Shown in pieces: positions 9,791-21,425 of a stretch of 64,000 nt of DNA. Below the pieces are notes generated by a model. It saw only the letters and a list, made by a program, of their open reading frames with translations. It did not search any database and was not told the DNA's origin. The stretch lies in the NCBI RefSeq assembly GCF_949987515.2, contig NC_082698.1, forward strand, positions 33,384,070 to 33,448,069, in the 5' to 3' direction. The stretch comes from Delphinus delphis. Taxonomy: Eukaryota > Chordata > Mammalia > Artiodactyla > Delphinidae. Both the position numbers and the translations under genes were made by a program. Within the stretch, counting starts at the first letter, position 1, and the number at the start of each line of letters is the position of its first letter.

Positions 9791-11689
9791 TGGTCAGAAC
9801 AGGCCTTGTCAATTACCGGCTTTACAAAACCTGCCATATGTAACCCCACCTGATCAAAAGCACAGTAGCCTTCTAATTGGTCCTCCTATTTTCCCTGGAA
9901 TACTAAGTATTCCATCTCCTTATACTTCCATTTGGGCTTCCAGGACGTAATTCTCAGCTAACTTCTCTCTGACAAGAACACTCCGGGCTTAATTTTTGGT
10001 CTCTTATACTTTTCTATGGGCCCCAGCCATCTTCTCCAGATGGATTAAACCAAATCTCTCTATGTGTTCTTAGCAGATCCCATTCTTGATCTCATTCTAA
10101 GCAGAAATCTGCCAAAGACTTCCCTGACTGATGTTCCACCATGAGCTCAGCCTGAAAATTAGCCACATGGATAGTCATTCCTTTTAACCACGACCAAGGG
10201 TTCACCCTGGCCCAAGCTTACCCTGAACCCAGATATTTGGGATTAGATAGGGATTCAAGAGCAGTCAAGGATGCCAAGGAACCCAAACTAGGCAGCTCTC
10301 CCTTCCCCATTTTTCTTTTAATTGTATTCACAGACACCTCAGGGAGGAGGGCGGAGAGTTAAAAAAAAGACTGAGTTCCTGGGTCCAGTTCTGGCTGCTT
10401 GAACCCCCAATCTCTGACTTTGCCCAGAACACAACACCATGGGGTTCAGGAGCAACCGCGGGTATTCCCAAAGGTTCTGATCCGAGAGGAAATACCACCA
10501 CAACATGAAACGAGTTCTAGAGTGCTTGTCCCCAAACACTGCCTTCTGGAGGAATTTGCTTCATTTTACATGTGATGCTGCCCTCAACAGTCATTTCTGT
10601 ATCCTCTGACTCTGGCCATGACTAGTTAGACCGGGAGTGACATCTGACCCAATGAGGGGACCATCCATAAACTAGCCAGCAACGTATACTCACAGGGCCT
10701 GGCTTAAGAAAATGAGTCAGAACAGTCAGCTTCCTCTCTTGAGAATTTAACCTAAACGCCTCCAGGGGAAGTTGCCAGGTGGCAGTGGTGGTACCACCTT
10801 GAAAAGCCCAGCAGAACTGAGATGGGAGTGGCCGTTAAGGCCCATGTGCGAGGTGGGATTTGGAGGAAAGGAGAAATTGGAACCACACAGGAAAGCCAAG
10901 GAGGGAAAGGGGGGAGAGTAGATGCATTGAGAAAAGCCAGGAAACCATGAGAGAGAAGAGAGAGAAGAGAGAGAAGAGAGAGAAGAGAGAGAAGAGAGAG
11001 AAGAGAGAGAGAGAAGAGAGAGAAGAGAGAGCACGCGCCAGCCTTGCAGAGACAAGCCTCTGTTCCCGATGGCTCTAGGGCTTTCCACTCTAGTCCCAGT
11101 GAGATGCCCTGTGTTGGCCTCTGGTCCACAGATTTTGCTGTGTTTTCTTTTGGGTTCTCGTAACTAAAGCCCTTTTTCTTAATGATACTCAAGTGGGTCA
11201 CTGTTCTTTGAAACCAAAAGGAATCTGAGTAGAATCCCCCAAGTTCTACTATCTACTTACCCCATCAGTTTGGCCCTGCTAATCCTTTAAATCCTAGAAG
11301 CCCCATTAAGAGAAGTAAAATCTCTAGAAAACTTAAGATTCAAACAGGTCAATTTTTTGGTTTATTTTAGTTCTTAAAAAGCAACAGAAACGTGCAAATG
11401 TATATAACAATTTTATCTCAAATCTTATATATCTTAAATATAGTCTTGTTTAAGAACAAGAAAATATATTATCTGTAACACTGCTTTCACATGACATTAT
11501 TGCGTTGCACAGTTAACATTTAAAGTTATATTTATTTAGACAATCACTACAAACTGCCTATTGGATTCACCTCTAATATTTTACCCACTAAATTATAATT
11601 TCCAAGAGGGAAGAGCTTTTAGGGTTTTTTTGTCCATTATTATATATTCATTATTATCATATTCATGTTTTCTCCTGATTTTATTTTTT
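9791..11689. other. No gene recognised; holds a purine minisatellite
   Basis: Apart from the minisatellite at 10950-11031 I recognise no interspersed repeat. Open frames around 10750-11200 owe their length to that repeat. 11330-11690 turns AT-rich. Confidence 0.5.
10950..11031. repeat. 9-bp purine minisatellite (GAGAGAGAA)n
   Basis: About nine units of GAGAGAGAA, one expanded by extra GA. The 9-bp period is a multiple of three, so both strands stay open (Lys-Arg-Glu on +, Ser/Leu on -). This explains the apparent ORFs here. It is an all-purine/all-pyrimidine tract. Confidence 0.92.
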
Positions 11690-11850
11690 TTGCATATACG
11701 TATTTTATTTATTTATTTATTTTTATATAGCAGGTTCTTATTAGTTACCTATTTTATATATATTAGTGTATACATGTCAGTCCCAATCTCCCAATTCATC
11801 CCAACACCATCCTCACCACTCCCCCCGACCAGGCTTTTAGGTTCTTTGTA
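11690..11850 (-). repeat. Antisense L1 3'UTR fragment
   Basis: 'atagcaggttcttattagtt', 'acctattttatatatattag' and 'cccaattcatcccaacacca' match the reverse complement of the artiodactyl L1 3'UTR, preceded by an ATTT-rich tail complement. Confidence 0.65.
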
Positions 11851-13639
11851 TGTTTGTTCAATGCTATGTTCTCACATAAATATTTGATTAACAAATTTTA
11901 AATATCCATTTTTAAATGGAGCTACAAACTAATAATTTTAAAGGATTTTCCATATAGTTAAAAAAAATTCTTTTTAGTTTACCCAAATCAGGCAAAACCT
12001 GACAGTGAAAGAAATCACCCCCATTATCACAAAGTCCTGAACAATGCTGTCTTTTAAGGACAGCAGACACTGAAAGCATTAATTTGGGAAGAAAGATCCA
12101 AGGAAGAAATAAAGGGCAGAAAAATCCCACAACTTATTAAGCATATTTCTTGCCATAGAGAACCTGGCCTAAATTTTCTGAGTTAGCTCGCTCTGTAGTC
12201 CCCACTTCACCCAATGCTTGACGTTTATTATCTTCACATATGTCTAAAAATGGGGGAAGCGTGTTTGGACCAAACAGACATAAGCTTCAGAGACGGTGGG
12301 GTGCACTGCAGCATCCCCCATGCCCCACTGCCACTCTTGAGTCATTGGCAGAGACCCATCTCTGACACTTCCCAGCCATGACAGAGCCTGGATCTCAGCT
12401 CCCTGACCCCTAAAATGGTCCAAGAGGAGAACAGGACAATCCTTAACTTCTTCTGAGTGTTAACTGTCCCTGATTCCAAACTCCCAGCTTTCACAGATAT
12501 ATTCAGGACTTTGCTGTACTTTAGACCTAGACAGCTTCCTTCCCACATGGCACAGTCAAAGCTGTCAGAAGCCAGGGGAGACAGCGGCTGAGCCCTGCTG
12601 AGAACCTGCCAGCCTGGCACAGGCAGGCTCTGCCTGGAAGCCACCCAGACCACATTCCTGATCCAAACACCCGGTGTCTGCGCCATTTGAAAGTACCTTT
12701 CTAACTTCAAGCCCAGGCTGTGGCTTGATTATTTAATCTACTCCAGTGCAGTAAGTACTACTTACAGGGCAGACTTTGAACCAGACAGAAGAGATTTACC
12801 ATCGGATGACTGGAATGATCAAGGAAAAGTTTCTTAAGTGTGTCTTTATTTTTATTCTCTATTTTTAAGTAGAGATACATCGAGAAGTGGGAAAGTTCCT
12901 TAAAGGCCACCTCTGCCCTGGGGTTTCAATCCTCATTTCCAAATGAGCTATGTCTGGGCATTTCTCTAAAACTATGGATTCTGGGGTCTCCTTGAGAGAA
13001 ACTGAGTCAGACACTTGGTGGGGGGGGTAGCGTCCAGCATCTGTGGCTTAACGAGCCCTGTAGGTGATTGTGATGAGCTACTGGGTTTAAGATACACTGC
13101 CATGGACCTGGTCCTAGAATTTGGAATATTCCTGCGGGCATGCAGCGCTCTGTGTAATGGAGATCTGATTCATAGGACCTCGTTCTATGCAGGCTCCTGG
13201 GATTTCATCAGAAATACCTGTTCCAGGGAGGGGCTGGGGCTCAGTGCCTCAGGGTGAGTTTCCTCACCCCACCAGGTCCCAGCGGGGTGAGGGGAGTCAA
13301 CAAGAGGCAACTGGTGTTCAGGAACTGATCTTCTGATCTGTTCCAGCACTGACCAAGCCTCAAACACGGGCTCAATGGGAAAAGTGGACTGTGTCGAACG
13401 AGCCTCCAGACTCCAGCCACAGGCTGGCTTTTCCCCAAACTTTCTATTTTGACGTTTCTCAAGTCTACAGTAAAGGGAAAGAAAATAATGCACTACGCCT
13501 CTATATGCTCTTTATCTGGAAAATTCAGTTAACACTTGATCATATTTGTGCCGGGCTGTTTCCTTTCTTCCTCCATTCTCTTCACATACATACTTTTTTC
13601 CCTCCCAAATCATCCAGGAGTAAGTTGCAGAGATCATAA
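11851..13639. other. No gene or repeat recognised
   Basis: Long repeat-poor stretch. 12240-12720 and 13000-13480 are moderately GC-rich with overlapping chance frames on both strands. A run of eight G residues lies near 13021. No domain, splice structure or promoter is supportable. Confidence 0.45.
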
Positions 13640-14860
13640 CACTTTGTAGCTAAGGACTTCTACATTTATTCCCAAAGACACTACATAAGCACAGTATCAC
13701 CGTCGCATGCAGGAATTTTTAATATCAATATGGTACTACTGCCTAATAAAGGGCCCATATCCAAATTTCCAAACATTTTGCCAAGATGCCCTTTGTAGCT
13801 TTAAATATATATATTAATGATCCGATCTAGGATCACACATTGCATTTAGTTGTCGTAACAGCTTTTTTCTTCTGTCTTCCACGATAGTGACATTTTTTAA
13901 GTATAAAGATAAGTTACACTGTAGAATGGTCCTCAGTTTTTAGCTTCTTCCCAAACTTGATTGCTTCTTCGTGATTAGGTTAAAGTGAAATGTTTGGCAG
14001 GAATATTAAGAGGTGACCTTGTACCTTTCCCAGTGTCTCACATCACAGGGCACCTGTGCTCAGTTTGTCTCACTGTAGACGATGTAAGTTTGATCATTGG
14101 ACACAGAAGCACTTTGCTCTTCTAATGCGTCCCTCTTCTAATGCACCCTACGTCCGTAGGGTGATATTTTAAGACTGTGTGAATATCTCATGCCCTAAAG
14201 GTTTTATCCAGTGGTTAAACATCCATTTATGAACTTTTACTTGCCTCAGTTATCAAATGGTGCTTAGAGAATAATGATTTCCTAATTCGGTCACTCCTTA
14301 TACATTCATTTGGTAGCATTATTCAATAAAGAAGAGCTTTCCCATCTCACCCCCATACAGAGATATATTTTAGTATCTCAGTGGATTCCTTCATCTTTTA
14401 TTTGATGTGTTACTATTTATCACTTTCACTATTCTGTTTGATGCTCCAATTGACCCAAATTTAACCAATGTGAGCTCCTTCAAGATGGTTCCTACGTCTT
14501 TTTGACATCTCCTCAAGTTTTGAACACTTCCTTACTTTGAGTACTTTCTGGTATAACAAGACATTCCAGACCCACCTAGTACTTTCCCTTCCATGGCCCT
14601 GGAATTAACCACTTCTCCAAGGAGCTCTGGTGCCATTCAGAGCTCATTACCAATGATGTGTCCTTGCTTCCAGACCTTTGGAGGGAGCAGAACTAGAAAT
14701 ACATATCTATTTTAACAGTGTGTTTGTACTGATACTCCAATTTCAACCCAGCACCAAAAGTTCCTCGTCTCCTTCCCCCGTGCCATATTCATATCTCTCT
14801 TCTTCCACCATAAAATCCTACTTCCCTCATATACCAATCTATTCACTCATTTATTGCAAT
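13640..14860. repeat. Ancient L1M 3' end, long relic
   Basis: A continuous series of motifs from a familiar old L1M 3' region: 'cacattgcatttagttgtcg', 'tttggcaggaatattaagag', 'cagtgtctcacatcacaggg', 'gagctttcccatctcacccc', 'tttttgacatctcctcaagt' and 'ggaattaaccacttctccaa'. Colinear, with small gaps. Confidence 0.75.
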
Positions 14861-15343
14861 ATACTCAAAATGGTTCAGGAACTACTTCACCACAACCACC
14901 AACAACCACAAACCACCTAAGTGAAGGGGGAGAGCTTTGTAGTTCAATAATCCTTGGCCTATATCCCACAAGGGTGTGCAGTAAGAACTGTGTTCACAAC
15001 GTCCTTGGATGGGCTCTTTGCTTTCCTCTGTATGGTTATATTATCAACTTGATCTACAGTTAGATTCAACTAAGCTTTTAATAAATATTGAGAACACACT
15101 CAAGATTTAAGTCACGGACAGAACCTGGAGGGCAAAGACCCATGTTGATAATTCAGGGCACACTCATTCTTCCAGTCACTGAGGGGGTAGGAGCATCCAC
15201 ATCCTGCTAGGAAAATAGACCAGGACACTTCTTCCTCCACATGACACAAAACTATCAGCGAACACACACACACTCATCTGCAGAGCTAAGGCCAAATGAA
15301 GTACCAGCTCAGACCTTTCAGTGCCCATGTGTGTCTCATTGTT
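14861..15343. other. No gene or repeat recognised
   Basis: Average composition with a short CA run (acacacacacac) near 15262. The frames at 14854-15063 and 15241-15350 have no recognisable product; the second only becomes long by running into a SINE. Confidence 0.45.
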
Positions 15344-15356
15344 TTAATGCTTCTTT

Positions 15357-15574
15357 ATTATTATTGTTATTTATTTATTTTGCGGTACATGGGCCTCTCA
15401 CTGTTGTGGCCTCTCCTGTTGCGGAGCACAGGCTCCGGACGCGCAGGCTCAGCGGCCATGGCTCACGGGCCCAACCGCTCCACGGCATGTGGGATCTTCC
15501 CGGACCGGGGCACGAACCCGTGTCTCCCGCATCGGCAGGCGGACTCTCAACCACTGCGCCACCAGGGAAGCCCC
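15357..15574 (-). mobile_element. CHR SINE, short form, with TSD
   Basis: The tail complement is ATT/TATTT-rich rather than pure T, then GCGGTACATGGGCC, ending CCACCAGGGAAGCCCC. A 13-bp TSD, ttaatgcttcttt, lies at 15344-15356 and 15575-15587. Confidence 0.95.
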
Positions 15575-15587
15575 TTAATGCTTCTTT

Positions 15588-16857
15588 GATTTGGGAAAGG
15601 AAAGCTGTGTTTAGAGAACATGAGAGACAGACAAAGGGAAACAAGGAAGGGACTGAAAGAGAAAGAGGGAGAGAAAGCCAGAGAGGGAAAAAAGAAAGAT
15701 GGAGAGAGCGGCGTCCACACAGAACCAGGGCTGTGTAGTGCCCTACAGAGCCCAAACTGCATCAGTCTGCCGTAAACCTTCCCTGAAGCCTCCTCTTTAC
15801 AAAGGGGGTGAGTTTGAATTGAAGGGTTGACCCTGCTGTCTGGGCTAATTAGATATTTGGGAGAACCTAGCAGCAAGCACTGGTGCTCCACAGTTGCAGA
15901 CATTGGCTAAGCCTCTGGTCCAGCCATGGCCTAAGAACCCTGAGCAGCAGCTGTGGGCGTCAGGGCAGACGCCTGTGTTATCTGGGTGCCACAGGGTGGT
16001 GCTGGCGACCTTGTAAGACTTCCTCCCTGGTTTTCTGGGTGTGAGTCAGCTCAAACTAGGGATCTTCACGTTCATGGGCCATGCCATGGGCAGGGAAGAA
16101 GGAGCGGAGCCGCAGCCCATCCTTTCTGATGTCTACTTGATGCTGTCATGGCACAAAAGGAAGCCAGAAAATTCACATCTGACTTGGAAGTGAGAACTTT
16201 GGGTGAGGGGTTAAGATAAAGAGGAGCTAAGGGTCTGCAGTTCCTACAGATGTGCCTGCCTCCACCCTCCTCGGTACTGCTCTCCCCAGACAAACCCACT
16301 AATGGAGGGCCCATCGTCAATTCTGCAGGGTGTGGTGGGCTGCAGCCCTGCGGAAGAGCTCTCTTTGCTGCCCCTCTACCCAACCTACTCTCCGGAAAGC
16401 AGCTTATGTGTATTCCCCCTAAAGTAAAACCCGGATGTAGTTTAAAGTGTGATCCTCTGAGAGAATTTCAGCAACACATCCGTAGGCGGTAGAGGTTAGA
16501 GCACTAATGGTAGAAATTCAGGAAGCCTTTTCCAAGCAGAGTTGATATTCAGGGGCAGGGATTCTGCAGGACTCCCTTCACATCATGGCACTGACCACTA
16601 TAAGGCTGGCTCTGAGTAGAATAACAAGATTTGAGGGACGCTTGGAGGAGTCGATTTCCTCCTAATTGATTTAATCTTTTGAGTTACCATAAAACTTGAG
16701 GGCTTGAGTAAATTCAGGGGGCACCACAAAGTTTACTTTAGCAAACAACCAGGCCAAAATCTCACACAGATCTGCCTCAGACATTCCAATCACAGGGTGA
16801 AATCAAAGCATCGGTAGGACCCAGGTAAAGTGTAACATCATGCCTCTTCCCTTCACC
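15588..16857. other. No gene or repeat recognised; purine tract at its start
   Basis: 15600-15710 is almost pure purine on the + strand (gagaaagagggagagaaagc). The rest is unassigned, moderately GC-rich to 16400, then average. Chance frames only. Confidence 0.45.
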
Positions 16858-16864
16858 CTATGCT

Positions 16865-16872
<8 letters not shown>

Positions 16873-16898
<26 letters not shown>

Positions 16899-17088
16899 GG
16901 TACGCGGGCCTCTCACCGTTGTGGCCTCTCCCGTTGCGGAGCACAAGCTCCGGACGCGCAGGCTCAGCGGCCATGGCTCACAGGCCCAGCCGCTCCACGG
17001 CATGTGGGATCTTCCCGTACCGGGGCACGAACCCGTGTCCCCTGCATGGGCAGGCGGACTCTCAACCACTGCGCCACCAGGGAAGCCC
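16873..17088 (-). mobile_element. CHR SINE, short form, 29-T tail
   Basis: An uninterrupted run of 29 T (16868-16896) precedes GCGGTACGCGGGCC; it ends GCCACCAGGGAAGCCC. The near-perfect TSD tatgctggattttt / tacgctggattttt (from 16859 and 17089) has one mismatch. The pure tail suggests youth. Confidence 0.95.
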
Positions 17089-17102
17089 TACGCTGGATTT
17101 TT

Positions 17103-18099
17103 GATATGCAGTGAGATGCTGACAACATTCTTTTAAGCAGACAGGTAAGAGAAAGTGGCTGAACACGGCTATGGAACCAAAGACCCAAGGGAGAGTGGAG
17201 ATGTGGCTGTCACTATCTCCTAAGCTCTCCTGGTTCCCTTAACCGTGGCCAGGAGGCCTAGAGCACCACAGGTCCTAGAGAAGAGAGGAAAGAAGGCTCC
17301 AGAAGCACCATCTCTGGGAAAATATGAGACTGACAGACCAGCTGACAAACAACCAATGGGAAAAACTGTACTGAGAAACATTTTTGGTGGATTAGAAGAT
17401 GTGGGAAGACTTAGCCAAAGGTTCAAAGAAATCTAAACAATGAAAAAACTGAACGGTAATTAGCCCCAGGAAACTAAAAATGTTATACAAGGAAACAAAT
17501 GTCATAATAGTACACCACCTGGCTCAGCATTAAACAAGATTAACTGTATTTTTTTTAAGTTATAAGCTTGTTAGTATTTGACTCTATAAACTCTGTTCAC
17601 TTACTTTTTTGATAAAATTTAATTTGAAAAGCTTTTAGTGACTTTAGGATGTTCTTAAATCTGTTAGGGTAAGTAGGTCGGACCTGAGTTCAGTGTGGCA
17701 AGAGGTTAGATGTTCATGTCCAGTGATTTCGTTCTCCTTCTTTTCTCTAAAAGGTTCACATTCAGAGGGAAGTCAGGGGCTTGGAATGTGACATCAGATC
17801 ACGTCCCTTGGGGTAATGGGAACCTCCAAAAGTCACCCACAGCTCAGGTTACCCTGAGAGCATCAGGCATCCTTGGGAGCCAGAAATTTCCCTGGCAGGG
17901 CAGCCCCGGGCTGAGAGACAGTGGACTGGGTTCTAGTCCTGGCTCTGCTACCAGTAGGCTAACAGTGTGGGGTGAACTCAGACAGTTTACTTCACACACC
18001 CCACCTTTCACCCTGGGCTTCAGTTTGCTCAGCTCTGAAACTTACGAAGTAGGGAAAGGGAACAAGACAATTATATATCTAATGTTTCATTTGATCAGG
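17103..18099. other. No gene or repeat recognised
   Basis: 17245-17436 holds a 63-codon frame on + rich in Lys/Arg. I do not recognise it and it has no splice context. 17450-17660 is AT-rich; 17780-18020 is GC-richer. Confidence 0.45.
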
Positions 18100-18510
18100 A
18101 AAAGCTTATCCAGCACCTCCCATGTCTCTGCTGGACACAGGAGTTAAGCCATGAACCAGACTCACAAAGGCTCTGCCCTCACGTAGCTTTTACAGTCTAG
18201 CAGGGGAGACAGATAAGAAACCAGGGAGCAGGTAAATACATAATTCAAACCACTGAGATAAAAAATAATGGAGGGCAGGGTATTGGGTGCTTATTAGATG
18301 GGGTGGTCAGGGAAAGCCTCTCTGAGGAGGTGAGTTTTGAGCTGAGGTTCGAGTGATGATGAAAAGCAGTTTGAGTTTTATCCAAAGCGCCAGGAGGGGA
18401 GGGGATTTCGAGGAGCAGGGGAGGGAATTAAGTGGGAGCAGTGTGCTATGGGCTGATTTGTGGGTTTAAAAGCCTCCCCTGGCTGCTGTGGTAGGAGAAT
18501 GGGGTGAAGC
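18100..18510 (-). repeat. L2 LINE, antisense
   Basis: 'ggctctgccctcacgtagct', 'tctagcaggggagacagata', 'ggtggtcagggaaagcctct' and 'cccctggctgctgtggtagg' are successive reverse-complement L2 3' motifs. Confidence 0.8.
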
Positions 18511-18950
18511 GGCAAAACCCCAGGAAGCCTGCTCCTGTGGTCTGGGCAAGTATGAGGGTGGCTAGAGAGGAGTGAATAGATTCGCAATGTAATTGAGGTC
18601 TTGGACGATATCTGCAGTTCCTTCCAGATGGAGTGAGTCTGTCAGCTTGCCTTGAAAGTACCAGGGTCATCAAGCCATAAGCAGTGACTTAATGGCGACT
18701 CCTAAGCAAACTACGGGACAGAGATTTCCTTCTTAAAAAGGCACCACCAGGGCTGGTGGTTTAGTCAGTGAAGATGATCTGAATTTAAGCGCTGGCTCCA
18801 CCCCGCTGGGCTGGTAACTTTGTGCAGTGCACAGCCTGCCAGCGCCCCGTACCTGCCATCTGCCCCACCCGGTCCACCATCCTCTGCTCCCTTTCCCGGG
18901 ACCTGGAATTCCCAGGGGGGCCCTGGATCTCATTGGCAGCCCAAAGAGGC
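18511..18950. other. No gene or repeat recognised
   Basis: GC-rich from 18790 (ccccgctgggctggtaactt). Overlapping chance frames on both strands; no recognisable product. Confidence 0.4.
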
Positions 18951-19090
18951 CCGGAGAGGGAGGAGGGGAACCCAGGAATCAATAGCAACAGACAGAAGGA
19001 AGAGAGAGTGGGGGTGGGAGAGAGAGGGGAAAGATGGAGGAGGAATCAGGAAGAGACATAAAGGGGAAAAAGAGGAGAAGAGCAAGAATG
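18951..19090. repeat. Purine-rich simple sequence
   Basis: Mostly A and G on + (gggagagagaggggaaagat), low complexity, ending against the TSD of the next SINE. Confidence 0.75.
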
Positions 19091-19098
19091 AGCTCACC

Positions 19099-19320
19099 AG
19101 GCTTCCCTGGTGGCGCAGTGGTTGAGAGTCCGCCTGCCGATGCAGGGGACACGGGTTCGTGCCATGGTCCAGGAAGATCCCACATGCCGCGGAGCGGCTG
19201 GGCCCGTGAGCCATGGCCGCTGAGCCTGCGCATCTGGAGCCTGTGCTCCGCAACGGGAGGGGCCACAACAGTGAGAGGCCCACGTACCGCAAAAAAAAAA
19301 AGTTAAAAAAAAAAAAAAAA
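19099..19320 (+). mobile_element. CHR SINE, short form, with TSD
   Basis: Starts AGGCTTCCCTGGTGGCGCAG; body standard; the tail is A11-GTT-A17. A 15-bp TSD, aagaatgagctcacc / aagaatgagctaacc, lies at 19084-19098 and 19321-19335 (one mismatch). Confidence 0.95.
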
Positions 19321-19430
19321 AAGAATGAGCTAACCTTCATGAATTTTAAGACACTGTCTGGGATCTAGACTCCTCCGCCCCTCTTCCATGTTTCTGGTCT
19401 GTCCCTGTCTGGCCCCATATAGTTTCTATG

Positions 19431-19500
19431 TTCCTCCCTCCCTCCCTCCCTTTCTTCCTTCCCTCCCTCCCCTCCATCCTTTCCTTCCCTCCCTTCCATC
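19431..19500. repeat. CCTT/CCCT pyrimidine tract
   Basis: Low-complexity run of CCCT and CCTT units with few interruptions (cctccctccctccctttctt). Confidence 0.9.
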
Positions 19501-19640
19501 AATGTTGAGTGCCAGGTTCTGGGGCACAGACAGGAGCTGAGCAGGCCAGTGCCTGCCCTTGTGGAGCTCAGACTGACAGAGGTCAAATAAACAAAATACA
19601 AATACAAAATTAGAAATCATGGTAAGTCCTAAGACAGAAT
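19501..19640 (-). repeat. L2 fragment, antisense
   Basis: 'gagtgccaggttctggggca' and 'gcccttgtggagctcagact' followed by 'aaataaacaaaatacaaata' read as reverse-complement L2 3' end. Confidence 0.7.
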
Positions 19641-19714
19641 AGAATGACCACCCTCTGAATACATGACAGGGAAAATTGGCATCATATCTGGGGCCTTGAC
19701 GATGAAATAAGGTT

Positions 19715-19945
19715 CCTTCCTCCCAAGTTTTTGTTTCAAAACTTTCAGCCCTATAGAAAAGTTGCAAGAGTACTACAAGGAATACCTTATATCCTTCATT
19801 CAGATTGACCAATTATTAATATTTTGTCACATGTGCTCTCTCTCTACATAAACTTTTTTTTTTGCTGCACCATTTGAAAGAAAGTTGCAGATATCACGCC
19901 CCTTCACCCCTAAACATTTCAGCATTTGTATCTTTACTGGATGGT
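19715..19945. repeat. Ancient L1M 3' fragment
   Basis: 'tttcaaaactttcagcccta', 'tagaaaagttgcaagagtac', 'cttcattcagattgaccaat' and 'gaaagttgcagatatcacgc' match a common old L1M 3'UTR block. Confidence 0.75.
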
Positions 19946-20149
19946 TAGGGTACCCCCTGGGGAACGGCTGAGATCAAGCCCATGGAGGAAGAAAGATAAG
20001 ACACAGAGTTTGATTTGAGCAAAGGAGTTTGGTGGAGGTCAGGGAAGCTTAGTCTCCAGAGCCCAGCTCCAGACTGAGATGCAGTCTATGAAGTTCCTGG
20101 TATGCAATAAGCACTAAATAACCACTTGTCTCCTCCTTTTGTTTTGTTC

Positions 20150-20275
20150 TTTTGCAAACTACTTTCACATTGCCTAGTTCATTTCACGTACATACTGACC
20201 CTGTACAGTGATCAAGAAGATGTTTTCATTTGACAGATCTGAAAACTCGAGGCTCAGAGAGGTTCAGAAACGGTT
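20150..20275 (-). repeat. MIR fragment, antisense
   Basis: 'acatactgaccctgtacagt', 'tttcatttgacagatctgaa' and 'gaggctcagagaggttcaga' give the reverse-complement MIR centre. Confidence 0.7.
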
Positions 20276-21129
20276 CACGAAGGAGTTCGTGCTGGGGTCC
20301 GGTAGCACTGCAGGTGCCCCAAGGCCCTCCAAGGCAGACCCCCCTGTGTCTCTGGACATTGCAAATGCCGTGATGTTCCCTTATCTCTCTCCAATTTGCT
20401 GTGTGAAAACAGAGTTGAGAAAAAAGGTGAAGCAAAGGGAGCCAGGCTCTAGGTTTGAGAAAGGATTTTTTTGAGGACAGCAGTTCCTCCCGCTTTGCAA
20501 ATCCATTTGTGAGCAGAGAAGCATCTGTGCCAAAGGGGTCCCGAATACCGACGATGAGCCTGGCTGGGCACAGACGCGGAGGGCAGTGTACCACATGGCG
20601 TCACCACTAAGTTCTGAGACCCATGGGCACCTGGAAGTCCTTCCCAGGGAGCCAGGACCAGCGTGACATCATGCTCAACCACAGCCAGCAGACTGAGGGA
20701 GGAGAAATGACCCCATGGCTGGTGGCCCTAAGGGAAGACCAGGGGGGCCTCTGCTAGGTCCTGCGATCCCCTCTGGGGCCAGGCCCGGTCGATAGATAGT
20801 CCTGAGACCCGAGTGAGAGCCTGCAGGCAGCCAGGCTGCCCAGGCCTGTGCCAGAGGGAGAGGCTGCCGGTGGACACAACCAGGCTGTGCCCTGACGCCT
20901 CAGGGCCGGCCCAGGCCACACATGGCATTGACCATGACGCTGCAGACCTGGCTAGGCATCTCTAGGGTCTGTGATGGGCCTGCAGGAGAATAAACGGCAG
21001 GGACATAGGCCATCAGGCTCAAATCGCCGAAGTGGCTGCCAAAGAGAAGCCATTCAGTCATAGCCCCCCAGCACTTTCCCACATTCCCCCTCTTGGAAAG
21101 GAGGCGCCATAGCCTATCATTGTCAACAG
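20276..21129. other. No gene or repeat recognised; GC-rich
   Basis: 20500-21080 is GC-rich without a recognised repeat. Minus-strand frames of 60-120 codons (20226-20594, 20728-20928, 20900-21082) carry no domain I know. The CpG level is only moderately raised. Confidence 0.45.
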
Positions 21130-21340
21130 GGACTTATTGAAGGGGACAAAGTGCCAGGCGCCGTGAGTTACAGAGCAGAGCAAGACCTAATCCCTGCCGT
21201 GAAGATGCTTTCATAATGAACACTGAAGAGGACGTCAGTCACCATGCACTTTGAGGGGCTGGTTAATGGAGAGAAAAGACAAGTGACAAATAAATCCAAT
21301 ACAGTGCCTGTCACAAAGCAAGAGCTCTGTAAGCTTGAAA
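21130..21340 (-). repeat. L2 fragment, antisense
   Basis: 'gggacttattgaaggggaca', 'aagtgccaggcgccgtgagt', 'agacctaatccctgccgtga', then 'gtgcctgtcacaaagcaaga' suggest a decayed reverse-complement L2 end. Confidence 0.55.
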
Positions 21341-21425
21341 TGAAATACAGAGAAGAAAAGAAGGGAAGGATGGAAGGAGGGAGAGGGAGGGAGGGAAGGT
21401 ATGGAGAGAGGGTAGAAGATACTAG
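21341..21425. repeat. GGAA/GGGA purine tract
   Basis: Nearly all purine on + (ggaaggagggagagggaggg), a low-complexity simple repeat. Confidence 0.85.

Noticed and set aside
10747..11201. Ser/Leu-rich 113-149 codon frames on the minus strand
   Set aside because: Their length is created by the 9-bp minisatellite at 10950-11031; no domain or splice signals.
17245..17436. 63-codon basic frame
   Set aside because: Unrecognised, short, without splice sites, codon pattern or context that would support an exon.
20226..21082. GC-rich block with several minus-strand frames
   Set aside because: Considered as a gene remnant. No family recognised, frames are mutually inconsistent, and stops interrupt any joined reading.
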